Positions 20,725-30,143 of a DNA stretch of 64,000 bases are shown here, in pieces (the first letter of the stretch is position 1; the number at the start of each line of letters is the position of its first letter). The notes under the pieces are model-generated. The model saw only the letters and a program-made list of their open reading frames with translations, ran no database searches and was not told the origin of the DNA. The DNA lies in assembly GCA_025331445.1 (NCBI GenBank), contig JAIWNE010000002.1, positions 62,001 through 126,000 of the forward strand, written 5' to 3'. The position numbers and the translations under genes were made by a program. The DNA is from Blakeslea trispora. Lineage: Eukaryota; Mucoromycota; Mucoromycetes; Mucorales; Choanephoraceae.

Positions 20725-21303
20725 ATGCTTGTTAGATGTTTGATTTCAGGATTATCTCTGGTAATATCTGAGATGATATTTAAGTTTCCAGCTTTGCGAA
20801 CATTGCTTGTTACTGGCAATTGTATGGCTTTGACAAAAAAACTAAAGAATGCTTTCTTAGAATCAAGCAAGTTGCTGTACATTCGGCACACGATGAGAAG
20901 TGTCAGGAAAGAGCCGGACAAAAGTCAAAGTTTCTTTGACAAAGGAACCAAAGAAAAGTAGGTCAAGCTTGCTGAAAAGATGACAAATATCAAGGATGCA
21001 AAACGCTTTGATAGATATGCTGAAGCATACATCAAAAGCACGTATATTTCAGAGCATGTAACTGAATTCAATCCTTACCAGAGCTTACCAGGATGTAACA
21101 AGTCAATTAACTACATCTGTGGCAATTGGTTGCCTATCAAGCATAAATGGACTGCTCATCTGACAAACAAATTTGCCTATTTTATCTGTTTGAGTACTTG
21201 GAGTGCCAAGAGCGACAATTGCGCCTTGAGAGTTGAACTGCAGGAAAAAATAAACTTGATTTCTTCCCTTGACCAGAGAAAGAAGACAGTTTATGACCAT
21301 TGA
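20725..21303 (+). pseudogene. FAR1/MULE transposase fragment
   Basis: Two short frames, one ending at 20961 and one at 20980-21303, are separated by stops. The second contains DAKRFDRYAEAYIKSTYI and an IKHKWTAHLTNKFAYF segment. These parallel DVERFDKYVEAYIKKTHN and IRHKWATNLTKAGPF in the fossil at 39.7-41.5 kb, showing common descent from one transposon family. The DDE core is mostly missing. Confidence 0.6.
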
Positions 21304-21804
21304 CAAATGAACGTAACTGTATAAATATTAGCTACAAACATTTGGTCCCACTGAGTAATGGGTAAGAAAAAAGAAAGCCTAGTTGTGTGAGAATGTATAC
21401 AATCAAATTGTACCATGTTGGAAGACTACTAGAAGACATCGCTTGATAAGGTTCCCTTCTTAGTTTGCTTTGATAAAGGAAAAAGCTGCAAATGTAATCA
21501 TTTGACAGGCATAATTCGGGTGCAAATTACTTATATAAAAGTGTAATTCATAGATTGCAGTCAATGTAATGGGTGATCAAGCAGAAATCATAGGTAAAAA
21601 GCGAATGTTTCCTCCTTCCTTTCCTTTTGATCCACCTTCTTCTCTCTCTTTCTCTATCAAATAGGCTTGAGAAGAGACATAAGTACTTATCCGTCGGGAT
21701 TACTGTATGACAGTTCTGCATATTCCAGAAAAGTTCTTTTTATTTTTTGTTTTATTTAAAAAGTAATAGCGTGTTTTTTTCTTCACCTATTTTCGAGTCC
21801 TTCA
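21304..21804. other. Intergenic upstream of the F-box gene
   Basis: 500 bp without a supported gene. It presumably contains the promoter of the downstream F-box/EF-hand gene, but no clear element is recognisable. Confidence 0.5.
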
Positions 21805-22961
21805 ATGCAACAATTATCAGAAAACATTATTACTAGAATTGCATACTTTTCAAACATAAAAGACGCCCTTACTCTCGGCTCTTGCTCGAGACACAATTAT
21901 CATGCTATCATAGATAATGAGACTTTCTGGAGAAGGTGAGTCTTAATGATACATGACCGACAAGAAAAAAAGAAACTCATGCCAATCTAGCAAATCACTG
22001 AAAGACTTTGGCAATATCTTTCGACTATACCAAATATTCATTACCTCCACTGGACTCGAACTACCCAGCGATATTGCGGATAAGTTTGCCAAAAGACCTA
22101 CTGATTGGCATGCCTATTACGCTCAGAAGCATACTTCATTTCAAAAGGTGGATCATGACACATTGCTGGACCAATGTGACAGAGAATATAAAGAAGCACA
22201 ACGACACTTGACTACATTTCAAGATGATATCAATTACTCTGTGTTGACACAAGTAGCCTCCAAGATGTTTTGGATACTAGGTATATATGTATATATAAGG
22301 CATACATTTCTTATGCTAACCATCAAGCTAATAAGATACTTTACCCATCTATGCTGGATGTTATTTTATCCTAAGCTATATTCTATACTTCATGAAACGA
22401 TTTGAAGATGCACTTGACATCCTTGATATGGGTCGTATTGCAGATCCTTCATTTTTACAGTTGAATGGTAAGTGAAAAAACACACACATGAACACCCGCA
22501 CACCCACTAAAAGAAATAATAGAGCTTGAAAAGGAGATTATTGAGAGTATGCAGAATGAAGAAAGGAAATTCACAGATGTTCCACTGCTTGTGAATGAGA
22601 ATTTATCGCCTGAATTGATTGCTATCCTGCTCGAGATATTTCATCGATTTGACAAGGACAAGGACAATTGTCTGAATTTCGAGGAATTAGATTATTTTGT
22701 ATTCTCAACAAATGGACAACACCCACCTCATTCATTTTTACAACAGTTTGGACAACGGTTTGGATCCAATGATCAAGGATGGCTAACAAAAGAGGGATTT
22801 TTGGTAAGTAAAAAAAAAGAAAGATTATGGAAAGGTTAGTTCATCACGTGATTTCTATCTAGGCTTTTTATTTGGAACAGACACTAGATGATGTTCATGA
22901 AACAAGAAAGGATATTCGTGCTCATGGTTATGATTGCAGCAGACTGAAGAAGAAGCAGTAA
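21805..22961 (+). pseudogene. F-box plus EF-hand protein gene, probably decaying
   Basis: Five exons: 21805-21935, 21991-22280, 22328-22467, 22523-22803, 22863-22961, all with GT-AG introns. Exon 1 reads as an F-box (LSENIITRIAYFSNIKDAL...NETFWRR). Exon 4 has an EF-hand loop, DKDKDNCLNFEE, with the expected acidic ligands. The end reads AFYLEQTLDDVHETRKDIRA. In exon 3 the protein shifts frame twice: one extra T near 22366-22371 breaks ANKILYPSMLDVIL from PKLYSILHETI, and a second shift near 22395 precedes FMKRFEDALDILDMG. F-box proteins recruit SCF ubiquitin ligase targets and an EF-hand suggests Ca2+ sensing. If the shifts are real the gene is dead; otherwise they are assembly errors. Confidence 0.68.
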
Positions 22962-23039
22962 CGATACATAGTTATTAGATGGGGAGGAAATACCATTATT
23001 TATGATTAAAAAAAACCATTTTTACTATTACTATTGATT

Positions 23040-25979
23040 TTACATAATACCATGTTCTTTCCGTTTGGTACGTCTTTCCGATACAGGACTATACAATATA
23101 TCAGACGGTGGTACGAGTGGTAGGCTGGACGATTCATCTGCTCGACGAAGTGCTTGATCGAGTGAGCGAAAGACTTCATCATCAATATAATAAGCTTGAA
23201 ATAGTCGCTCAAGGATATGTACTTTTTCTTCTACCATGGACATACGGACATCTGTCATATTGGTATGAACCAGTGGGTTCTCCTGATTGGTTGAAAAGAA
23301 GAGAGAGTCTTGTCCTACACGACTACTTCTGGATCGAGGCGGCAAGATGACAGGTAAAGAGAGAGTACTTTTATGCTTGCCAGAGGCCGTATAGAAATTC
23401 GTTTGAAGTCCATTCATCAGAGAAGACCGGAAATGACCAAAGGACCATCGATGCAGGTAACCCCAGGGTGATCGTGGACGATAACCAAACAGACAAGTCT
23501 GTAAGCTAAACAAGAGACCACAGAGACCACCGAGAATACCAATGGCATTGATGATAGCAAACGATTTTTGTTCGTGCACCACCTTAGTCTGATAGTGACT
23601 TGGTAAGACATGCAATGAACCAAAGGGTTGTCTTTGTAAGAAGGAGGATGCATACTGAAAGGGATAGAGCTCAGATTGTGCTGTTGTTTGTATCTGATAA
23701 CGGGTAATAAAGGAAGGTGCTATACCAACACAGTTCCATGTCGTATTCTCTAATGATTCGTGTCGAATGAGTTCATAGCTGATGGTATTCATGACTTGTG
23801 TGTTGAGCTGATAGACCTGTTCCGATGGATTTGATTCATGACGAGCCAAACGATTACTGACTGTCAGTTCGAGTGTATGGGCCTGGGGTCCTTGAAGAGA
23901 TATGCTATGATAGTAATCGAACTTTAGAAAACTACCATTACTTTCGAGTGCAGATGAAAATTGTCCTAATTGAAAGTGGGGAGGGGATTGGAAGAGGATG
24001 CAGGTGAACTCAGTGCCTTCTTGGTTGATCTGCTTAGGTAATGGTTGCAAGTAATCAGAGCAGGAGACACCAAAGTCAGTAGAGCATCGAACAAAAGGCG
24101 GATCCTTTTCTTTCCATTCACGAAAACAAAACTTGATATCTAAAGACATGGCGCTTAGCTGTGTTTTTGTCTGATTCTGTTTGTTTTCTACCTGGTGCAT
24201 TCAATGTAGCTTGACCATTGGATACAAAAAAGACTTGATCGATAGCTGGGCTATCTATGATTTGCCTAATAAACACATACATCAGATAAGCAAAAAAGCC
24301 AAAAAAGACAGTTTTTAGTAAAAGTCGAGTTGCCTCTGCCCATTTGGGCTCCCCTATTCTATCAACAGAGTATGTGTGAGAGCTCATGAAAGATGTTGAT
24401 TCGCTATTTTTCTTACCTTGGTTTCCAAAAACGCTTTTTGACACCTTCACACACATAAAGAAGTTTAAGATTGAATCGATAAAATCCAATTATACAAACA
24501 CCAATGACATAAGCAATCAAAACACCAGACAGGACACAACTCACAATAATCCATTTGACACTACTTGAGCCATTCAGATCAAGCTGTAATTGTAGGCCTT
24601 GATTTAAGCTTGTTATATTTGGTTGATATTCCCAAACTTCACGCTCCTTATCAAATACATGAAGTGTATGGAAGTTTGTATAATAATTCTCGCCTATATA
24701 TATGTGAGAAGAGTGAAGAAAAGAATAAATTTGACATACCTAAACCGTAAATAATCTTTGTCTTGTTTATAACGGATATAATACCATGCGATTGAGGATA
24801 AGGCTGGTAAGGGGATGATGAAGGTATTCGCCATGTCCAATGCTGGGTATCCAAAATGGCTGACATTTGATCTTTGTCTTTCAAATGACTGCCTATATAG
24901 GATTGAAATGGAGCCAATTGTTGGTCTTGGCCTATTCATTGAAACAGAATTGAAATCAACCCTTATGTACAATATCAGAAAAAAAAAAGACCTCACCTCC
25001 ACATATAAGCACATCATTCTTATCATCTAGATTATGTTGATTTAGCATGTATATGTAGTTTATCATTTTAATACATACTTGATACAATAGCACTATGGAA
25101 GATTCTTGGACTAGGTAAATCTCCTTTTACTTGGTTCTGTTGTTGCCATGTGGAAGTATTTGTGTCAAAGACATCAATGATTCCCATATCAATCAAGCTC
25201 AAACTTGTGTTTTTTTGCATTTCATTATCCTTTATAGGAGGATTAAGGCAGCGATAACCTCCAATAACCACCATTCGTCCATCACTATAAATAAAATTAA
25301 AAGATTCAATATTATGTATACAGTATTCGTGTTCTTTTGTTTACCTCAACATACTTGAAGTATGCCCACATCGAACTGTTTGTGGAACAGGAAGTTTTGT
25401 CCATTCAAGACTCAGAATGGAATACTGCCAGAAATCATTCTGAACAGAAATACCATTCATGCCACCCAATAGATAAACATATTGTTTACTGGGCAACGAT
25501 AGTGTGAACGATGCCTCTTGTCTATAGAGTGGAACGACGGTGTTTGGTTTTGGCAGTATAAGAGATAAGGTTGCATTGGCGTCTGATGATGATGGGACAA
25601 GTTGGAATAGATCAAATGGTTGACTGATGGGTAATGTTGTATTGGGCAAGACTGCACTTGTGTTTTTGATGGCGAAATCCCTCGTAAAGACAAGTAGTCT
25701 ATGGGATTCTTCAAGCGAAAAAACATATGGATATAAAAAACTAGGCTCTTTGGGTATGGTACTGGTAAAATTGACATGATAAAATCGAGTAAAAGCTGAA
25801 TTATCCTGATTGTATTGTATGTCTTTTTCCTTGGCAGACCAGATTTTATTTTCAGTATCTTTGATGTCTAGGGTGAATGATCGCTTGTTGCTTCTTCTTC
25901 CAAATAGGAACAATGTGTCATTGAGCACTGCTGAAGAGATGCCACTGTGAAAATAAGTGAAAGAGGGGTCTTGAATCAT
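23040..25979 (-). CDS. Kelch-repeat multi-span membrane protein
   Basis: Seven exons on the minus strand: 25979-25345, 25284-25079, 25026-24997, 24931-24740, 24693-24417, 24358-24192, 24139-23040 (868 aa). The frame is continuous across all six GT-AG introns. The N-terminal half has kelch-type beta-propeller motifs (YVYLLGGMNGIS, RMVVIGGYRC, DVLICGG, KIIYGLG). Hydrophobic helices follow at about 402-425, 458-480 and 695-720. The C-terminal part (about 503-690, CFREWKEKDPPF...) is an unrecognised domain, and the tail is basic. The start is uncertain: the ATG at 25979 is the first in frame, and no signal peptide was found, so an upstream exon may be missing. Likely an outward propeller anchored in a membrane; the partner is unknown. 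It ends only 78 bp from the convergent F-box gene. Confidence 0.8.
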
Positions 25980-26430
25980 TTTCTTGAGAATCAAGACACT
26001 CGAGTATACAAAAAAGGATGAAGAAGAAATATGAAAGATATTAGAGAGCGATTTCTCTTTGAGATATGTCTTTGTCTTTGTTTTTGTTTACATGCATAGT
26101 TCAAGAGGGTACCACAAAAGTAATCTTAGGCATAACTTAATTCTAAGCCTGTTTTTAATAAAAGCTTATGTTTAGTTGTACATCATATGATGAAGAGGCG
26201 CCTAGTAAGTGCATGCCTTATGCGTAACAAGCTCTCTCGAAATATTTTAATGCGATGGTGTTCTCTGTTTATGCTTTTTTCTTCAGTGGTATTCATTTGA
26301 CAAAACAATCTAATAAACAGAGACCCCTTCTTTTTTACTTGTACATTTGTAGTCTCAATGATGTTATAGCAAAATGGGAAGAAATACAGAATGAAGAAGT
26401 TAGAAAAAAACTGATGCGTTTGTAAAGAAG
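25980..26430. other. Intergenic between two minus-strand genes
   Basis: 450 bp that should hold the kelch gene's promoter and the pepsin-like gene's 3' region. A short upstream frame (ATG about 26095, 18 codons) precedes the kelch gene. No other feature is supported. Confidence 0.5.
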
Positions 26431-28106
26431 CTATCCTGTGGTTTGCCGATAGACTTTGCCTACTTTTGCAATGCTTTCTGCAATTCCCACTTTAAGGTTT
26501 CTAAATTGGTATACCAAATAGAAGGATCGAAAGAATGGTCCGCCCAAAAAGACGCGTGAATCATCTGGACCTCCTGCGATAGCAGTATAGCACCCTTGAA
26601 TCTCTGTAGAATGCTGCAAGCGGTAAATAAATTGCTCTGGTGGAATTTCTGCATAAATGCTACCTTTGAGTTGAAAGACAAGATGAGGTGCTGTGAGATA
26701 AGCAGAACAAGAAATAGTATATAGGTTAAGACTGGCATCGTAAGTGGCTCCTAGTGCGGTATTCATTTCATCAGCCATGTTCATTGGTATCGTGAGCATG
26801 GGACTGCTTGAGTAGATCTTGCCATAAGCATTTGACTGAAAAGGAAAAGTCTTGTTACCCGCTGTTCCATTATTGTATCGAAAACCAAGGCCTAGAATAG
26901 GAATATTCCAGAACGGAGAGTGTAAGCCACGTATGGGAATGAGGGGTAAATCAAAAATAGAGCCTTGATAGAGTGACTCATCCACACCTATGATGTATAA
27001 AATAGGGTTATCATACCAGTTTTCAATTAAAAATGACATGTTGACTAACCTAAAATCCAAGCAAATGAGTCAAAAAGTCCATTCCGTAAAGGACTTCGTT
27101 TTCGAAAGTTCTCTGAACCGGATGATACATAACCAGTTGAAAAACGATCATCTCCAACTATAGGTGTACAGAGTGATAAGTATAAAGAGACATGATGTCT
27201 TTTCTTGATAAAAATAGTCATACCTGCACGCTTTTTTTTGGTGAGTTGAGAAAGTATAGGAAGAGCGGTTTTATCTATATTTAGCCTTGTCTTTAACCAA
27301 TCAATACTTCCAAAATCTCCCATACCAATTCTTGCATCTACATACAAAACTTATTCAATTTTTTTCAAAATATACGACAAGGTGATGTTCTACATTACTT
27401 GCAGGAGGACGATAGCCTTTGGGATAATCTATCTGAATTGCTTCACCTATGAGATGAGGTGGAAGTGAGAAACCACCAAATGTCAAGACATCCTATGGAT
27501 TACATGAGCTATAAGCCAACAATCAATCTATACCAACCAACCCTTTTACTTACTAGCTCAGGGTTGATTCGAACGTGTGTGCCATCAAAATACGTAAGAT
27601 CGATAGAAAATGGAAACCTCAAATTAGTGAAAGAGTCTCGTGCATGAAATGCCTGGTTGTCGAAAGAACTCAAGCAAGCTTTCGAATTGCATTGATCCGA
27701 GGCGACCCAACTGATGGGTGAAGCTGTATCGAATATGCCTACAAATTCTTGAGGGGGAGTACCTGTTTTACAAGACAAATCAAAATCTTTTTTAGATAAT
27801 GGCGATTGAGTTCATGTAAGGAAACTTTATCTGACCTAATTTAAATGAGACTGTAGGCTATATACATTTAGCAGGCTGTTTAATCTTTACATAAAAGAGT
27901 CTCTTTATTCAAGGCCAATAGCGTATACTTACAACGCCTTGAATATAGTCCAAAAGTAATCTTGGCGGGTTTTTTCCAAAGAAAGGAAAATTGAAAATTT
28001 CATCTTCCATAGACAATATACTGGATAGACCAATGGCTTGAACCTGACTTGGACGCAAGCCAAAGAGAACAAGACAGAGAGGCAGTAGAGCAAGCGCCTT
28101 CTTCAT
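26431..28106 (-). CDS. Secreted pepsin-like (A1) protein, likely catalytically dead
   Basis: Seven exons on the minus strand: 28106-27933, 27857-27836 (22-nt microexon), 27762-27554, 27492-27399, 27337-27224, 27157-27050, 26987-26431 (425 aa). The N-terminus has a signal peptide (KKALALLPLCLVLFGL). The A1 aspartic-protease fold is clear from KLGTPPQEFVGIFDTAS (residues 63-80), ILGVDESLYQGS (240-250) and VFLGGPFFRSFYLVYQ near the end. The first catalytic motif is DTA rather than DTG. At the second site the expected DTG-(S/T) is replaced by SSS (KIYSSSPMLTIP, about 297-308), so the second catalytic Asp is absent. The product probably binds a peptide or surface partner without cleaving it. No long propeptide is visible. 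Confidence 0.83.
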
Positions 28107-28520
28107 CTCCCTTTTTTCTCCAACTTGTTGAGCAGAGAAAGAGGCACAAAATTAAACTAAATAACAAAGAAAAAAAAAAGATGGATCTATTTTTTGTTTT
28201 GTTCTTTGTATGCTTTAGGGGAATCTTATTGACAAAGGGTAGGGAGACTTTTGTTCTGTTTATTTATTTGTTTATTTTACATATGCATGTTATTCATCTA
28301 TAAAAGTTTTAATGTGTTTAATCTTTTCTCAAACATAAAGCATTGTCTCTTTAACAATAAAGAACAGTTTACGTTTCGTTTGATAACTTGTTTTTAAAAC
28401 GAAATTATACAAAAAAAAAGGTGATGAAAAGAGAGGGAGTCTTGTTAAGCGTATGAATATGCTTATTATGATTAAACTTTAATAAGCATTTTAAATTGAA
28501 ACGAGCATTTTACAATCTAA

Positions 28521-28730
28521 ACCTCCATTGCGGTAATAAAATTAGCACCTCCGCTGCGCTTCGGTTAATTTTCTTGACCTTCATTATGGTGCAGTACGCT
28601 TCGCTTTGTAACATGCTCGTGCTGCCGCAGGCCAACTAATTCGATGAGAAGATCAATGTGGGGGCCCCACCCATATTTTTTTTGAACCTTCGCTATGGTA
28701 TAAAATAACCCCTTCGCTGCGCTTATCCTA
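28521..28730. repeat. Interspersed ACCTYCRYTRYGGT repeats
   Basis: Three related copies of about 21 nt start at 28521, 28577 and 28686 (ACCTCCATTGCGGTAATAAA, ACCTTCATTATGGTGCAGTA, ACCTTCGCTATGGTATAAAA). They are interleaved with CGCTGCGCTT-type segments (about 28552 and 28714). This is a GC-richer patch of unknown origin. Confidence 0.5.
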
Positions 28731-29270
28731 ATAATTGGTTCATAGCTAAATCAGATGGGATCAAATATGAGTGAGTCTTTCAAAAGCAACAATCCATGCT
28801 TGCTTTCAAAAATAAAAATCCACCTAAACTTAAGACTCGAATTATCTAAGGGAATAGCAGATTCAATCGAATGATATGGACTGTCCTAAGTTTGGAAAGT
28901 GTAGGAACCAAATCAATTAATACCAAAGTAAAGATCAAGGCTTGCAGCAACTGAAGTGAAGCACAAATAGTAAATCTATGTTCTAATACACTTTGAAACT
29001 GTTTGGAAGGGCCAGTGCTCGCTTGAGAAGATTTGCAACTTATAGTGGTTCTGGTTGCAAAGAACTTAAAATTGACTTACCCTTACAATAACACAGTTTG
29101 AATTTTAATACTGCCAAAAAATCTTTCCCTAATTTACATGAAAGGAACACAATGATAGCAAACACATCTCATTTAGCCGCAATCAAACCTCATAGAAGGT
29201 TCATTACTCAATTCTCTTGCGATTTTTCTAGTATACTGAGTGTTGAGAGGATCATACTGGCTTCGCGTGA

Positions 29271-29395
29271 GGGGGAGGGACAACCCTCCCCCTCGAACCC
29301 CCTCCCAGCTAGCTAAGGTTTAGTCTACTGATCCCAATTAGTGCTGGCTGTGCGCATGGGGGAGGGACAATCCTCCCCCAAACCCCCTCCCAGCT
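29271..29395. repeat. Two G/C-rich hairpin repeats
   Basis: Unit 1 (29271-29310) and unit 2 (29358-29395) both begin GGGGGAGGGACAA, followed by a C-rich arm able to pair with the G-run (CCCTCCCCC in unit 1), and then a second C-rich arm CCCCCTCCCAGCT. Each could form one of two alternative 9-bp stems. The units differ by a few substitutions and are about 87 bp apart. Confidence 0.8.
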
Positions 29396-29463
29396 GGTTT
29401 ATAGCTCATAATTTGTTGCTGTTTGAAGCTCATTATTTATGCATGATTGAATTTTGTTTTCAA

Positions 29464-29548
29464 GTGACTGTTTTTTACGATTCAATTTTAAGCGGGCGGT
29501 GACTGTTTTTTACAACTCGAATTTAAGCGGGTGGTGACTGTTTTTTAG
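29464..29548. repeat. 35-bp tandem repeat, about 2.4 copies
   Basis: Units 29464-29498 and 29499-29533 begin GTGACTGTTTTTTAC and end AAGCGGGYG, with a partial third unit from 29534. It is followed by AT-rich repeats of TTTTTAATATATTACTGAT (29559-29612). Confidence 0.85.
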
Positions 29549-30143
29549 CCCCTTTAACTTTTTAATATATTACTGATAACTTTTTAATATATTACTGATA
29601 TATTACTGATTAGCTTCAAGTAATAGAGTAAGAATACTTTGAGCATAACTTTGTCCTAGACATGTTAAAAAACAAGCACTAGACAAGTGAATGCATTCTG
29701 TAAGAGAAGATTCAAAGGATACAATGAGCTAAAGATAGCTTTTCGTTTCAATCATTATGCTGTATTACTCATCACCTGTACTAGTTTTTTTTTTATCATC
29801 CTTTTTAGCAAAAAAAAAAGAAGGAAGGAAAGTAAAAGCAGCTTTGAAGCAAAATTTAATATTGACAATGCCAAAATTGAAAGTACGAAATACATTTTTC
29901 ACGGAGCCTATGATAAGCAAGTAGCATGGAGTAAACGCCATAGAAAAATGCTTTACTTACTTTGCTCATAATGGCAAGAGTGCTGATATGCTCCATTTGT
30001 ACCAGTACAATATGCACTGACCATAATAAAGAGTTTTTGCGTTCAATTTTGACAAACGTCACAAAGCAGTCCGAATAAACTACTTTTTCATTTTAAGAAA
30101 AAAATAAATAAAAGAATGAAAATTATCCATTTTTATTAACACC

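Larger units (their letters stand above)
28107..30143. other. Gene-free interval with several repeat families
   Basis: 2 kb between divergent genes (pepsin-like protein and NOC3). It contains GC-richer repeats at 28521-28730, hairpin repeats at 29271-29395 and a 35-bp tandem repeat at 29464-29548. A 94-codon frame at 29687-29971 has a lysine-rich middle and no recognisable domain, and was not accepted as a gene. Confidence 0.55.

Noticed and set aside
29687..29971. 94-codon frame possibly a small gene
   Set aside because: Hydrophobic stretch next to a poly-A derived Lys run, no homologous motif, no clear splice or start context.
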